From Lachnospiraceae bacterium (GTDB lineage: Bacteria; Bacillota; Clostridia; Lachnospirales; Lachnospiraceae): 64,000 nt of DNA. The stretch lies in the NCBI GenBank assembly GCA_910574885.1, contig CAJTDD010000008.1:1-64000 (forward strand). Direction: 5' to 3'. The translations under genes and the position numbers were made by a program. The notes under the pieces are model-generated. The model did no database searches and was not told where the DNA came from. It saw nothing but the letters and a program-made list of their open reading frames with translations. Shown here piece by piece: positions 27,180 to 36,894 of the stretch; position 1 is the stretch's first letter, and every line of letters begins with the position of its first letter.

Positions 27180-30100
27180 GTGGAACACATAAAAAAAGTA
27201 AGGGACTTGTATGAACAGACAATCATGTTAATTTCCCAATCAGAAGATGAATGGAAGAAGTTCCTTGAATGTATGGGACGGTTGTATCAGCTCAATTTTT
27301 TTAATGTTTGTATGGTATATGCGCAAAGACCGGACGCTACGATTCTGGCTGGTATTAAGGAGTGGGAGGAGTTGGGCTTTTCGGTTGTATATGGAAGTAA
27401 AGGAATTGCAATCTTCCCCTCAAAGATATTTGGTGAGAATGTAAGCCATGTATTTGACGTGGCGGATACCAGAGGAATAGGGGTGAGTCCCTGGAATTGG
27501 ATGGTAAACGGAACGAATCGCCGATTTTTGGCAAGGCGGCTTTTCCCGGACATATATGAAAAAGAAAAAAAGTTTAAAAATGCTTTAAATATCTTTACAA
27601 GAACGTTTGTTTGGTCTATGATAAAAGAGGAAGATGGAATTGTAAAAAATCTGGAAAGATTGCAGAGCCTTACAGGTACACGGACTTCTATAGAGGGGAT
27701 GGAGATTACCCGTTTTATTGTAGACAGCACTCTATATACAGTGGGGAGCCGGTGTGGAATCAGAGACGGAGAATTTGATTTTTCTTTTATCAGCCATTGC
27801 AGGAACGAGGAAATTTTGTACCGTATAGGGCGGTTGGCATCCCATTTATCGGGAAGAATTTTATTCGAGATATCAAAGGTCATGAAAAATATTGACTTGG
27901 AAAGGAGTGCATATTATGGCAGGGATTACAGGGATTCATTACAAGGAAACAGGAGGCTTTCAATATCCTGTATTGGAGACTCCAATGAACGAAGCGGAAG
28001 TGATGGCGGCTCTGGGAAGATACGGCAGGATGGCAGTAAGAGAGCTTCAAGAGAGCGAACCGGAACGGTACGAGATGATGTTATTGTCGGGAATGTTGCT
28101 GCCCAGAATGAAGGAAGTGCAGGAACAGGCAGAAACGCTGCACGAAAAAATAGCGGAAGGCTTGGTAGAAGCCTGGGTGAAGAAGGGCGGCGTGAATCCC
28201 TACAACACGATGGAAATGACAAGCCTGCGGACTCAGGCAGAGATGGAGGCAGAGGAGGATGTAATAAAGGAAGTTATCCATCAAACGACATAACACATGC
28301 AAGGGAAACGGACAGGGGAAAACAGAATGACTTGAAGCAGGAAGAAGGAACCGCATTTGCGGTTCCTTCTTCTTTGGAAATTCCTCTTTCGGGAGAAATT
28401 ACAGAAAAAATAAAACGTCATATCCTATGTGAAATAACGGGTGAGGAATGGAAACGGCAGATTCATTTATTTTTTGCTAATAATCAAGATTTAGAAGACC
28501 GGAAAGAATGTCTGGTAGAAATCTATGGGGACTGGAAAATTATCAAAGAGTCAGAAGATATGTATCTGTCCTGTGATGGCGATGGTGATGGCTTCAGCCT
28601 GTTTTGGACTGAAAGTGATTCTAAGTGGGAAGGTTATTGGAAATGGGATGATGTATGCGAAAGTATAGATAAGTATATTCGGGACAGACAGTATCTTATA
28701 TTAGAATCCATTTCTGAACAGGCTATGGAAGGTGAAACATGCTTAGAAGATTCGGGAAATCAGATTGGATATATGGAGGAATCCCTTGATTTATCAAAGG
28801 AGATAAAGGGAAAAATACTTGATGTTGCAGAGGAATTTTTTCGACAGAAGAACGGGATAGATATTCTAAAGAAAATGCTCTGCCAGATTTACACGACAAA
28901 TCAGTTAAAAGAAGAAAAATGTTCCTTTTTAAGAAAAGTGCTGACGGAGAACGGGGAAATTCCACAATCCTACCACATGGTACATTTGGGTGAAGATACA
29001 TATGAAGTGTTCATTTGTGAAGAAAATGTGCGTATTTCACAGGCGGATGAAAGGGAAAAAGCATTCTCAAATCTTCAATTCGATTGGGAAGAATTTGGGG
29101 ATTTGACGGCTCGTTTGGTAGAAGAAAATCGGATACTTTACAGTGAGAATTTGGAAACAATGAGACAGCAGCAGAAAATGTTGCAGATGTTTCCATGGTT
29201 TGTGAGCTTGCAAAATGCATATGTAACACTGAATGGTATGAATGAATTGGGCCTACCAGAAGAACGGGAAACATTTGCAGAAGCAGAGAATCCTTATCAT
29301 ATTAAAATAAGGAAAGAAGCAGTGTATGAGTTTATAAAAAATTCTACAGTGGTTGTACCATATCAGGCGTTAATCTGGGATTTCTTTCATCTGGATGTTA
29401 CAAAGAGGGCAAAATCAGAATTTATACAATGTCTGCTTACTGAAGCGAATCAGTGCCTTGCATGTGCTTTCCCGGCAAATGAAATCCCTGTTAATGCAAG
29501 AATAGAAGATAACCTTGTGAGAATCCGGTATATGGATCAGGAAGGAAATGAGTATGAACAACTTTTATCCTATATGGAAATTGCAGACGAGATTCAGGAG
29601 GCAATAGACCGAGAATCCTTTCTTACACCGGAGGAGTATGAACTGGGTAAAATGGAAAGATATGTTTTCTGTGGTGAAAGAGCAATAGAGTTGTTCGAGG
29701 AATTTGCCAACCGGATTTGCGTGGAACCACCGAAGCGGATAAGGAATGACTCTTTCCAAGAAGGGGATGTTTCGGTAGAGCAAAGATTTGTGGGTGAGCC
29801 GACAGGGGAACCTGCGGAGTTTTATTATAACGAAGGCTGGAGACTGCCGGAAGGAGGGAGTAAGACCCGATATCAGTGCAATGTAAACGCAATCCGTACC
29901 TTGCGGTTACTTGAGCATGAGGGGCGGATTGCTACGGCAAGAGAACAGGAAATCTTAGCGGGATATGTAGGGTGGGGAGGGCTTTCTAATGTATTTAATT
30001 CCAGAAATACCGCATGGAAAAAAGAATATAAAGAATTAAAAGAATTATTAAATGAAAAGGAATATAATCAAGCCAGACAGAGTGTTACAACATCGTTCTA

Positions 30101-33100
30101 TACTCCGCCAGAGATTATACAGGGAATTTATCATGCCTTAAAACAATTTGGATTTGAGCAGGGAAGGATATTGGAGCCTGCTTTGGGGATTGGTAATTTC
30201 TTTCATGGCCTTCCAGAAGAAATGCGTAAGTCAGAACTTTACGGCGTGGAGATAGATTCTATCAGCGGAAGGATTGCACAATATCTTCATCCGACTGCCA
30301 ATATCCAAATTAAGGGTTTTGAGGCTACTGATTTTGGCGATAACAGTTTTGATGTTGTTATCGGGAATGTTCCATTTGGAAATTTTAAGGTATATGACCC
30401 TCGTTATAAGAAGAAAAAGTTGAAAATCCATGATTATTTTATTACAAAGAGCCTAGATATCCTAAGACCAGGAGGGATTCTTGCAGTTGTTACCAGTAAG
30501 GGTACTTTAGATAATAAGGATTCCTCTATGCGGAAAGAACTGGCAGAACAGGCTCAGCTTTTAGGGGCAATCCGCCTTCCGGGAAAATCCTTCAGCAAGA
30601 ATGCGAATACGGATGTGACGAGTGATATCCTGTTCTTCAGAAAAAAGCCGGAGAAGGTGATAGAGGAAACAATCTGGACGTATACCGGGCTTACGGAGGA
30701 GCGTGTGCCAGTCAATGAGTATTTTCTGGAGCATCCGGAAATGCTGTTGGGCAAGATGGTGTTTCAGGGGGTATTTGGAAAAGAATCACAATATACGGCA
30801 TTGGTCAATAATGACCCGGAGTTTGACCTTTCTGAGAAATTATTGTGTGCGGTAGAGGAACTTCCAAAGAATATTTACCGGAAGGGAAAGATTGAAGAAG
30901 AACAGGAGGTGAGGGAACGGATTGAGGCAGTTCCGTCTGTACCGGATTTTACCTATACGGTATATCACGACGAAATATATTACCGGGAAGGAAACTATAT
31001 GTATCGGTTTCAAGGGAAGGAAATTGTAAAGAGGCGTATCCGTGGAATGCATAAAATTCGTATTCTGGTAAGAGAAATCATGGAAATGCAGACGAAAAAC
31101 TGCTCGGATGAGGCGTTACATGAGGCTCAAAGACATCTAAATAACTTGTATGATGTTTTTGTGGAAACCCATGGTTATTTTTCTGACCGGATGAATAAAA
31201 CGGCTTTTCGGCAGGACAATGACTACCCTTTGCTGGCATCTTTGGAAGTGGTTGACGAAGATAAAAATGTCCACAAAGCAGATATGTTTTATAAAAGGAC
31301 AATTCAACCAAGAAATATCATTACGAAGGTAGAAAATGCCTATGAAGCCTTACAGATTAGTTTATCGGAACATAATCGGGTACATATTCCCTTTATGCTG
31401 TCTTTATATCCTGGCAGCCATAAAGAAATGGTAGAAGAATTGGCAGACAGAATATACTTAAACCCTTTGAAGGCAGACCGTCAGAATCCCAATAAAGGAT
31501 GGGAGACGGCAGAAGAATATCTAAGCGGAGATGTCCGGCAAAAATTGAGGCTTGCCCGTATTTATGCACAGACAGAGCCGGGATATACAAGAAATGTTGA
31601 GGCATTAGAACGGGTGCAGCCAAAAGAATTAACGGCAACGGATATTTCAGTAAAACTTGGTACAACATGGATTGATACGGAGGACTATGAACAATTTTTA
31701 TATGAAGTCCTACAGACTCCTTCCATCTATCGAAGAGGAGAAACGGCGGCAGGGACAGCGGTTACTGTGGAACAGATGGAAATGGATATGTCTTATCATA
31801 TTTCAAATAAACACTGGGTATCCGGTTCTGTCATTGCAAAACAGACTTTTGGGACAAACCGTATGGACGCATATACTTTGGCGGAAGAAATTATGAATGG
31901 AAAAATGATTGTCGTTCGGGATCGGATTGAAGAAGGTGAAAAAGTCCGTTATGAAATCAACAAAAAGGAGACTATGATTGCAAGGGATAAAGCAGAACAA
32001 TTAAAAGAAGAATTTCAGAACTGGATTTTCAAGGACCCTGTCCGCAGGAAGAAGTATGTTGGTTTTTATAATCAGAATTTTAATTGTATCAGACTGCGGG
32101 AATATGAAGGGGCGTATTTGGAGCTGCCGGGATTAAGTCCATTGATTCAACTGCGGCCTTACCAGAAAAATGCAGTAGCAAGAATCTTATCGTCTGGTGG
32201 AAACACGCTTCTGGCGCATGCGGTTGGTGCGGGGAAAAGCATTGAGATGGTTTGCGCCTGTATGGAAATGCGCAGGTTGGGTATAGCAACAAAACCAATG
32301 ATTACAGTGCCAAATCATTTGACATATCAGATGGGGGCAGAGTTTCTGCGAACTTATCCAAATGCAAATATTTTAATAGCAAAAAAAGAGGATTTCAAGA
32401 AAGAAAACCGCAGACGGCTTATGGCAAGGATAGCAACCGGGGATTATGATTGTGTAATTGTAGGCCATACACAGTTTCAAAGGATACCGATTTCGGAGGA
32501 ACGCCAGAAAGCAATGATAGAAAAACAGATTGAACAGTTGATAACGGCGATTGCAAAAGCAAATGAGGAGGAAGGCAAAGCTTGGACTGTGAAAAAGATG
32601 GAGACGAAAAAACAACAGCTACAGGATAAGATTGAGAGTATGAACAATGAAGAAATCAAGGACCATGTGGTGACGTTTGAGGAACTGGGAGTCAATGCGA
32701 TTTTTGTAGACGAAGCACATCTTTTCAAAAATGTTGAGATTTTTACAAAAATGAGTAATATTGCAGGTATTAATGCAAGCGGTTCTCAGAGGGCTATGGA
32801 TATGCGGATGAAAGCACAGTATATTAATGAAATTAACCATGGGACAGGAGTTGTGCTGGCAACCGGAACGCCTATATCTAATTCCATGTCAGAGCTTTAT
32901 GTTATGCAGTTATTTCTCCAGGAGGAACGCCTGCGGATGAAGGGAATCCATAATTTTGATGCATGGGCTTCAAGTTTTGGTGAAGTGACTACCGCATTAG
33001 AACTTGCACCGGAAGGAACCGGATACCGTATGCGTACCCGATTCAATAAATTTGTAAATCTGCCGGAGCTAATGATGATGTTTCGGGAAACAGCGGATAT

Positions 33101-34610
33101 TATCCTGCCCGAAATGCTGGATATACCTAAGCCGAAACTGAAAGGCGGAAAATATATCATTGTAGAATCAGAAGCCTCAGAATATGTCCGTTCGTGTATG
33201 GAGAAGATGGTTGAACGTGCGGAGGCAATCCGAAATGGAGTGGTTGACCCAAGCCGGGATAATATGCTGAAGATTACCGGAGAAGCGAGATTATTAGGAA
33301 CAGATGTAAGGCTTTTGGATGTAAACGCACCAATCGACGAAGATTCAAAACTGTATAAGGCTGCAAGAAATATTTATAAGGAATATGTAGATTCTATGGA
33401 CGACAAAGGGACGCAAATTGTTTTTTCTGATATCGGGACACCGGGGAATGGAAAAGTATTTACTGTATATGACTTTCTGAAAGAGAAGTTAATTGAAATG
33501 GGAGTTCCGGAAGAAGAGATTTGCTTCATTCATAATGCCAAGACGGACGAGCAGAGAGACGTGATGTTTGCAGATATGCGTAGTGGGCGGAAACGGATTA
33601 TTATAGGAAGTACGGATAAATTAGGTACTGGAACCAATATACAAGACAGGATTGTGGCAATGCACCATATTGATTGCCCCTGGAAACCGTCGGCAATCGA
33701 ACAAAGAGAGGGGAGAGGACTACGGCATGGCAACCGAAATAAAGAAGTAAGCATTTATCGTTATGTAACAAAGAACTCCTTCGACGCTTATTTATGGGGA
33801 ATTGTGGAGACAAAGCAGCGTTTTATTTCCCAGGTTATGACAAGTAAAGAACTGGCGAGAAATTGCGAAGATGTGGACGAAACCATCTTGAATTTTGCGG
33901 AAATTAAAGCAGTGGCTTCTGGTAATCCTTTGATTCTGGAAAAAATGGAGGTTGATAACGAGGTGACTAGACTTCGTGTTTTGAAATCCGCTTATGAAGG
34001 AAAGAGGTATGTATTGCAGGACGCAATCACTTTTCAGTATCCGCAGCGGATTTTATCCAGAGAAAGGGAGTTGGATAGTTTAAAAAAAGATATCTGTCTG
34101 AGGGATGAAAAAATGGCGGAGAATATTTTGTTTGAGATTTCCATAAAGGGCAGGTATTTTTCAGAATATGGGGAGGCTGGAGAGTTCCTTCGGGCAGTTG
34201 TGGAACAATCACCGAACAAGGAAGAATCTGGTATCGGTACATATAAGGGATTTGAAATAGATTTTGAGAAAGTATATGAAGGTATGATTCTGTATCTGCG
34301 TGGAAGTGGGAGATATAAGGTGGAAATGAAGAAAAGCGATTCCGGTAACATGGTCCGTCTGGAAAATACAATAAAGGCTCTTGATTCTATCGCTGAGGAA
34401 GTCAGGCAGAAAATTGAGAACTATCATGTGGAGATAAGAAATGCAAAAATTGAATATGAAAAGGAATTTCCGTATGAGGAGTTATTGAGAGAAAAATTGA
34501 AAAGGCAGACGGAGATTAATATGCAGTTAGAGATTAAAGAAGATACAAATATCATAGAAATACAGGAAGAAACGGAGAAGATACCGCAGATTGAAGCAGC
34601 CGCAAGATAA
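27180..34610 (+). CDS. giant ArdC-like / DNA methylase / SNF2-helicase protein (2,476 aa)
   Basis: Starts at GTG behind GAGGTGAGGAAAC. Residues 1-110 resemble the ArdC N-terminal ssDNA-binding domain (FFNVCMVYAQRPDATI, then VYGSKGIAIFP). Residues 240-400 are a low-complexity Gly/Arg/Asp/Ser linker. Around 990-1,130 is an N6-adenine methylase fold (LEPALGIGNFFHG, then DVVIGNVPFGNF, an NPPF-type catalytic motif with V). Residues 1,660-2,210 form a superfamily 2 helicase: AHAVGAGKS, FVDEAHLFKN, LATGTPISNS and the motif VI segment EQREGRGLRHG. Such proteins mark Tn1549-like ICEs. I infer protection or remodelling of incoming DNA. A tnpV-like gene lies in another frame inside the linker. Confidence 0.88.
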   Translation: MEHIKKVRDLYEQTIMLISQSEDEWKKFLECMGRLYQLNFFNVCMVYAQRPDATILAGIKEWEELGFSVVYGSKGIAIFPSKIFGENVSHVFDVADTRGIGVSPWNWMVNGTNRRFLARRLFPDIYEKEKKFKNALNIFTRTFVWSMIKEEDGIVKNLERLQSLTGTRTSIEGMEITRFIVDSTLYTVGSRCGIRDGEFDFSFISHCRNEEILYRIGRLASHLSGRILFEISKVMKNIDLERSAYYGRDYRDSLQGNRRLSISCIGDSNERSGSDGGSGKIRQDGSKRASRERTGTVRDDVIVGNVAAQNEGSAGTGRNAARKNSGRLGRSLGEEGRRESLQHDGNDKPADSGRDGGRGGCNKGSYPSNDITHARETDRGKQNDLKQEEGTAFAVPSSLEIPLSGEITEKIKRHILCEITGEEWKRQIHLFFANNQDLEDRKECLVEIYGDWKIIKESEDMYLSCDGDGDGFSLFWTESDSKWEGYWKWDDVCESIDKYIRDRQYLILESISEQAMEGETCLEDSGNQIGYMEESLDLSKEIKGKILDVAEEFFRQKNGIDILKKMLCQIYTTNQLKEEKCSFLRKVLTENGEIPQSYHMVHLGEDTYEVFICEENVRISQADEREKAFSNLQFDWEEFGDLTARLVEENRILYSENLETMRQQQKMLQMFPWFVSLQNAYVTLNGMNELGLPEERETFAEAENPYHIKIRKEAVYEFIKNSTVVVPYQALIWDFFHLDVTKRAKSEFIQCLLTEANQCLACAFPANEIPVNARIEDNLVRIRYMDQEGNEYEQLLSYMEIADEIQEAIDRESFLTPEEYELGKMERYVFCGERAIELFEEFANRICVEPPKRIRNDSFQEGDVSVEQRFVGEPTGEPAEFYYNEGWRLPEGGSKTRYQCNVNAIRTLRLLEHEGRIATAREQEILAGYVGWGGLSNVFNSRNTAWKKEYKELKELLNEKEYNQARQSVTTSFYTPPEIIQGIYHALKQFGFEQGRILEPALGIGNFFHGLPEEMRKSELYGVEIDSISGRIAQYLHPTANIQIKGFEATDFGDNSFDVVIGNVPFGNFKVYDPRYKKKKLKIHDYFITKSLDILRPGGILAVVTSKGTLDNKDSSMRKELAEQAQLLGAIRLPGKSFSKNANTDVTSDILFFRKKPEKVIEETIWTYTGLTEERVPVNEYFLEHPEMLLGKMVFQGVFGKESQYTALVNNDPEFDLSEKLLCAVEELPKNIYRKGKIEEEQEVRERIEAVPSVPDFTYTVYHDEIYYREGNYMYRFQGKEIVKRRIRGMHKIRILVREIMEMQTKNCSDEALHEAQRHLNNLYDVFVETHGYFSDRMNKTAFRQDNDYPLLASLEVVDEDKNVHKADMFYKRTIQPRNIITKVENAYEALQISLSEHNRVHIPFMLSLYPGSHKEMVEELADRIYLNPLKADRQNPNKGWETAEEYLSGDVRQKLRLARIYAQTEPGYTRNVEALERVQPKELTATDISVKLGTTWIDTEDYEQFLYEVLQTPSIYRRGETAAGTAVTVEQMEMDMSYHISNKHWVSGSVIAKQTFGTNRMDAYTLAEEIMNGKMIVVRDRIEEGEKVRYEINKKETMIARDKAEQLKEEFQNWIFKDPVRRKKYVGFYNQNFNCIRLREYEGAYLELPGLSPLIQLRPYQKNAVARILSSGGNTLLAHAVGAGKSIEMVCACMEMRRLGIATKPMITVPNHLTYQMGAEFLRTYPNANILIAKKEDFKKENRRRLMARIATGDYDCVIVGHTQFQRIPISEERQKAMIEKQIEQLITAIAKANEEEGKAWTVKKMETKKQQLQDKIESMNNEEIKDHVVTFEELGVNAIFVDEAHLFKNVEIFTKMSNIAGINASGSQRAMDMRMKAQYINEINHGTGVVLATGTPISNSMSELYVMQLFLQEERLRMKGIHNFDAWASSFGEVTTALELAPEGTGYRMRTRFNKFVNLPELMMMFRETADIILPEMLDIPKPKLKGGKYIIVESEASEYVRSCMEKMVERAEAIRNGVVDPSRDNMLKITGEARLLGTDVRLLDVNAPIDEDSKLYKAARNIYKEYVDSMDDKGTQIVFSDIGTPGNGKVFTVYDFLKEKLIEMGVPEEEICFIHNAKTDEQRDVMFADMRSGRKRIIIGSTDKLGTGTNIQDRIVAMHHIDCPWKPSAIEQREGRGLRHGNRNKEVSIYRYVTKNSFDAYLWGIVETKQRFISQVMTSKELARNCEDVDETILNFAEIKAVASGNPLILEKMEVDNEVTRLRVLKSAYEGKRYVLQDAITFQYPQRILSRERELDSLKKDICLRDEKMAENILFEISIKGRYFSEYGEAGEFLRAVVEQSPNKEESGIGTYKGFEIDFEKVYEGMILYLRGSGRYKVEMKKSDSGNMVRLENTIKALDSIAEEVRQKIENYHVEIRNAKIEYEKEFPYEELLREKLKRQTEINMQLEIKEDTNIIEIQEETEKIPQIEAAAR
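27916..28293 (+). CDS. tnpV: TnpV-family protein encoded out of frame inside the giant gene
   Basis: A 125-residue frame, offset by one base from the host frame, with a near-perfect ribosome site (AAAGGAGTGCATATT then ATG). The product has the TnpV layout: an N-terminal IHYKETGGFQYPVLETP, then LGRYGRMAVRELQESEPERY, LLSGMLLPRMKEVQEQAE, and a C-terminal W...MTSLRTQAEMEAEEDV segment. TnpV genes accompany Tn4451-type and related elements; the role is unsettled. In the same bases the host frame encodes only a low-complexity linker. Overprinting is therefore likely real, with the linker adapting to the inner gene. Confidence 0.72.
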   Translation: MAGITGIHYKETGGFQYPVLETPMNEAEVMAALGRYGRMAVRELQESEPERYEMMLLSGMLLPRMKEVQEQAETLHEKIAEGLVEAWVKKGGVNPYNTMEMTSLRTQAEMEAEEDVIKEVIHQTT

Positions 34611-34675
34611 TGAAGCAGCCGAAAAGCCGGATGTCTTTTTTTATTTTATTGGCGTTTAGAAAGGAGAATAATGAA

Positions 34676-35275
34676 ATGGATTATAGTATCAGAGTATTTA
34701 AAGTGGATAAAGAGGACAGCAGTTTAAGGGGATTTGTAAGTATCACATTTGAGGGTGAATACTGTGTGAAAAGCATTGCGTTGAAACAGTCGGGAAAGGG
34801 GAATTTTTATCTGGAAATGCCGAAATACCAGGATTATGAGACAAAGGAATATCTGCCATATTTTGATTTCAAAGATTCTGAATTTAGAAAGAGGGTTACG
34901 GAACAGGCGGTTGAGGCTTATGCGCAGATAGAAGATAGATACATCGACCAGGCAGGAAAATGGGGAGAGGAGGAGTTATATTATGATTTGGGGGTTACGT
35001 TAGGGAAAGGAAACAGGACTTTTAAAGCAGAAGCAGTTATGAAAATTCAAGATGTCTTTGTTGTATGGAAAATGCATATCATTCAAGGATGGAAAGGGAA
35101 AACATTTGTGGGCATGCCGCAGAGGATGAATGCGAACAGCGGGGAGAAGGAAGATATCGCCCATCCGGTGACTGGAGATTTTAAAAGTGAATTGGAAGGA
35201 GCTGTGATGGATTTGTATCATAAGAAGGTTGAGTATCAGCGGCAGACTTGTAATCAGCAGAATAGGCAGAAATAA
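34676..35275 (+). CDS. SpoVG-like protein (199 aa)
   Basis: ATG at 34676 chosen for AAAGGAGAATAATGAA upstream; the frame opens at 34610 inside the end of the giant gene. Residues 1-90 follow the SpoVG pattern (SIRVFKVDKEDSSLRGFVSI, then CVKSIALKQSGKGNFYLEMP). A C-terminal extension of about 100 residues is not part of classic SpoVG (usually under 100 residues). SpoVG proteins bind nucleic acid and regulate cell-surface and sporulation genes. SpoVG-like genes recur in these ICEs, with unknown role. Confidence 0.7.
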   Translation: MDYSIRVFKVDKEDSSLRGFVSITFEGEYCVKSIALKQSGKGNFYLEMPKYQDYETKEYLPYFDFKDSEFRKRVTEQAVEAYAQIEDRYIDQAGKWGEEELYYDLGVTLGKGNRTFKAEAVMKIQDVFVVWKMHIIQGWKGKTFVGMPQRMNANSGEKEDIAHPVTGDFKSELEGAVMDLYHKKVEYQRQTCNQQNRQK

Positions 35276-35282
35276 GAACTAC

Positions 35283-35339
35283 TGGGATTAGTACTGCCGC
35301 TTTTCGAGTATGCGACAGCACTAATCCCGGCAAGATAGG
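35283..35339. terminator. large hairpin between convergent genes
   Basis: GGGATTAGT (35284-35292) pairs with ACTAATCCC (35330-35338), with an inner imperfect stem CTGCCGC / GCGACAG. It lies between the SpoVG-like gene and a convergent XRE gene and probably ends transcription from the transfer block. There is no strong T run. Confidence 0.5.
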
Positions 35340-35342
35340 ATT

Positions 35343-35561
35343 TTAATGATTCCAGTATTCTGTATCAAAAAATTCTACCGGCGTCATTTCAAAGTAATCT
35401 ATAATTGCAAAGAGTTCTTTGACGGATGGTAATGAACGACCAGAAGTTATTGCACGAATATAATTTTTGTTATGGCCTAAATCATAAGACATTTTGTATT
35501 CCGAGACTTCTTTTTTTAGACGTAGCTCTGTAATACGTTCACCGATAAACGCTGCTTTCAT
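35343..35561 (-). CDS. short XRE-family regulator (72 aa), truncated paralogue
   Basis: A helix-turn-helix protein (ITELRLKKEVSEYKMSY, GHNKNYIRAITSGRSLPSV). It is nearly identical to residues 1-67 of the 102-residue protein encoded at 35712-36020 but stops at DTEYWNH, lacking the helical C-terminus. It reads away from a 150-base region that resembles the region upstream of its paralogue, so gene and promoter were duplicated together. Its loss of the C-terminus could make it a competitor for DNA or a pseudogene; the frame is otherwise intact, with a GGGGGTATTGTAATC leader. Confidence 0.7.
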   Translation of the reverse strand: MKAAFIGERITELRLKKEVSEYKMSYDLGHNKNYIRAITSGRSLPSVKELFAIIDYFEMTPVEFFDTEYWNH

Positions 35562-35609
35562 GATTACAATACCCCCTTTTGGTTATCATATATCTATTTA
35601 GAAATCCAA

Positions 35610-35696
35610 TATCGGGCGTAAATGTGGTGTTTTTCTCTGAATTATCCTAATATGTGATTTAAAATATTGTTTAAATGTGGCATTATGATATTTAAG
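35610..35696. promoter_or_regulatory. operator-like repeats, copy 1
   Basis: Two related sites: TATCGGGCGTAAATGTGGTG at 35610 and ATTGTTTAAATGTGGCATTA followed by TGATATTTAAGC at 35665-35696. Both recur at 36070 and 36121. The shared core AAATGTGGTATT suggests binding sites for the divergent XRE proteins, overlapping promoters. Confidence 0.5.
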
Positions 35697-35711
35697 CTAC
35701 AAAAGAGGATA

Positions 35712-36020
35712 TTATTTTTTTTGACAGAACATCTGAATTATATTCAACAGTAAGAACATATCTTCATCATCTAATTTTTCCATATAGTCAATAGCTTTTC
35801 GTATCATTTGCGGATAATCCTTGTCAAAAAATTCTGCCGGAGTCATTTCAAAATAATCTATTATTGCAAAAAGACCTTCTACAGAAGGTAATGAACGACC
35901 AGATGTAATTGCACGGATATAATTTTTGTTGTGGCCTAGAGCGTAAGACATCTGATATTCTGAAACCCCCTTTTTTAGACGTAATTCTGTAATACGTTCT
36001 CTGATAAACGTGGTTTCCAT
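35712..36020 (-). CDS. XRE-family transcriptional regulator (102 aa)
   Basis: A helix-turn-helix N-terminus (ITELRLKKGVSEYQMSY, then GHNKNYIRAITSGRSLPSV) is followed by FEMTPAEFFD and a helical tail (MEKLDDEDMFLLLNIIQMF), the layout of small phage/ICE-type repressors. The start is preceded, on this strand, by AAAGGGGGTGAACAAAA. It is divergent from the two-HTH protein at 36186-36821, with operator-like repeats between. Likely an element repressor. Confidence 0.8.
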   Translation of the reverse strand: METTFIRERITELRLKKGVSEYQMSYALGHNKNYIRAITSGRSLPSVEGLFAIIDYFEMTPAEFFDKDYPQMIRKAIDYMEKLDDEDMFLLLNIIQMFCQKK

Positions 36021-36069
36021 TTTTGTTCACCCCCTTTGACTTATATGATAACTTTATTTTTATATCCAA

Positions 36070-36158
36070 TATCGGGCGCAAATATGGTATTTTGCCTTTA
36101 TATATGTATAAAATATCCTTTATTATCGGGCTTAAATGTGGTATTATGGTATTTAAGC
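36070..36158. promoter_or_regulatory. operator-like repeats, copy 2 (divergent promoter region)
   Basis: Sites ATATCGGGCGCAAATATGGT (36069) and TTATCGGGCTTAAATGTGGT, continuing ATTATGGTATTTAAGC (36123-36158), match copy 1 at 35610-35696. They lie between the XRE gene (minus) and the gene at 36186 (plus), so one protein could control both directions. Confidence 0.5.
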
Positions 36159-36185
36159 ACTAAAATGCGGGAGAGTAGATGTGGA

Positions 36186-36821
36186 ATGGAATATGAAAAA
36201 CTAATTGAAAAGCATAAAATAGGGTACGAAGTTACATGTTTAAGGTATCAAGAAGAGAAGCCTTATAAAGAAATTGCCAGACAATTTAATCTAAGTAGCT
36301 ATAATGCAAGAGATAAGCAAAAAAAATTTATGTATGATTTATTGGATTTTTATATATGCGGTCTTAGAGAGTGGCATATTGAGATTGATATAAAAGAAAT
36401 TTATGATTTCTATTGTTCGGTTTTTCTTAGTATTGCATTTCTGGAAAAGAAATATACAGCTTGGTTAGAGATATTAAGGCATGGAAAGCCGCCTGTAATA
36501 CCTAATAAGTATTTAGAGCTTCCTCTTTATAGAGAATTGACGGAGAATAATATTCTGGAGATTGAGAGATATGTCCGAGAAGCCAGAGAACAACAAAAGA
36601 AAAAGTTTTCTGAAATTGGACAAGAGCTTGATTTATCAAAGGAAAAAATTAAGCGAATTTATGAAGATTACTATCATAAGAAAACTCGTCTGGCATTGGA
36701 TAGAATAAAATCTATAGTAGGAGAGTCGAGTGTTGTAAATGACTGTAAGTATCCGCATAATTCTTACCAGAGATGGAAATTAATAAAAAGTGAATATTTA
36801 GAATTGGTGAAAGATTTATAG
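36186..36821 (+). CDS. protein with two sigma-4-like helix-turn-helix segments
   Basis: 211 residues from ATG 36186 (GCGGGAGAG upstream). Two segments look like RNA polymerase sigma region-4 helices: CLRYQEEKPYKEIARQFNLS near residue 16 and KKFSEIGQELDLSKEKIKRI near 140. Between them is an aromatic helical domain. It is divergent from the XRE gene and preceded by its repeats. It could be an activator or sigma-like factor for ICE genes; this is inference. Confidence 0.62.
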   Translation: MEYEKLIEKHKIGYEVTCLRYQEEKPYKEIARQFNLSSYNARDKQKKFMYDLLDFYICGLREWHIEIDIKEIYDFYCSVFLSIAFLEKKYTAWLEILRHGKPPVIPNKYLELPLYRELTENNILEIERYVREAREQQKKKFSEIGQELDLSKEKIKRIYEDYYHKKTRLALDRIKSIVGESSVVNDCKYPHNSYQRWKLIKSEYLELVKDL

Positions 36822-36894
36822 ATTAAGGATATTATTCTTATCCAGTGGCAGAAAATCTTATACGGTTTAAGAGAGAGGGGAGGTGAAGCAAGAG

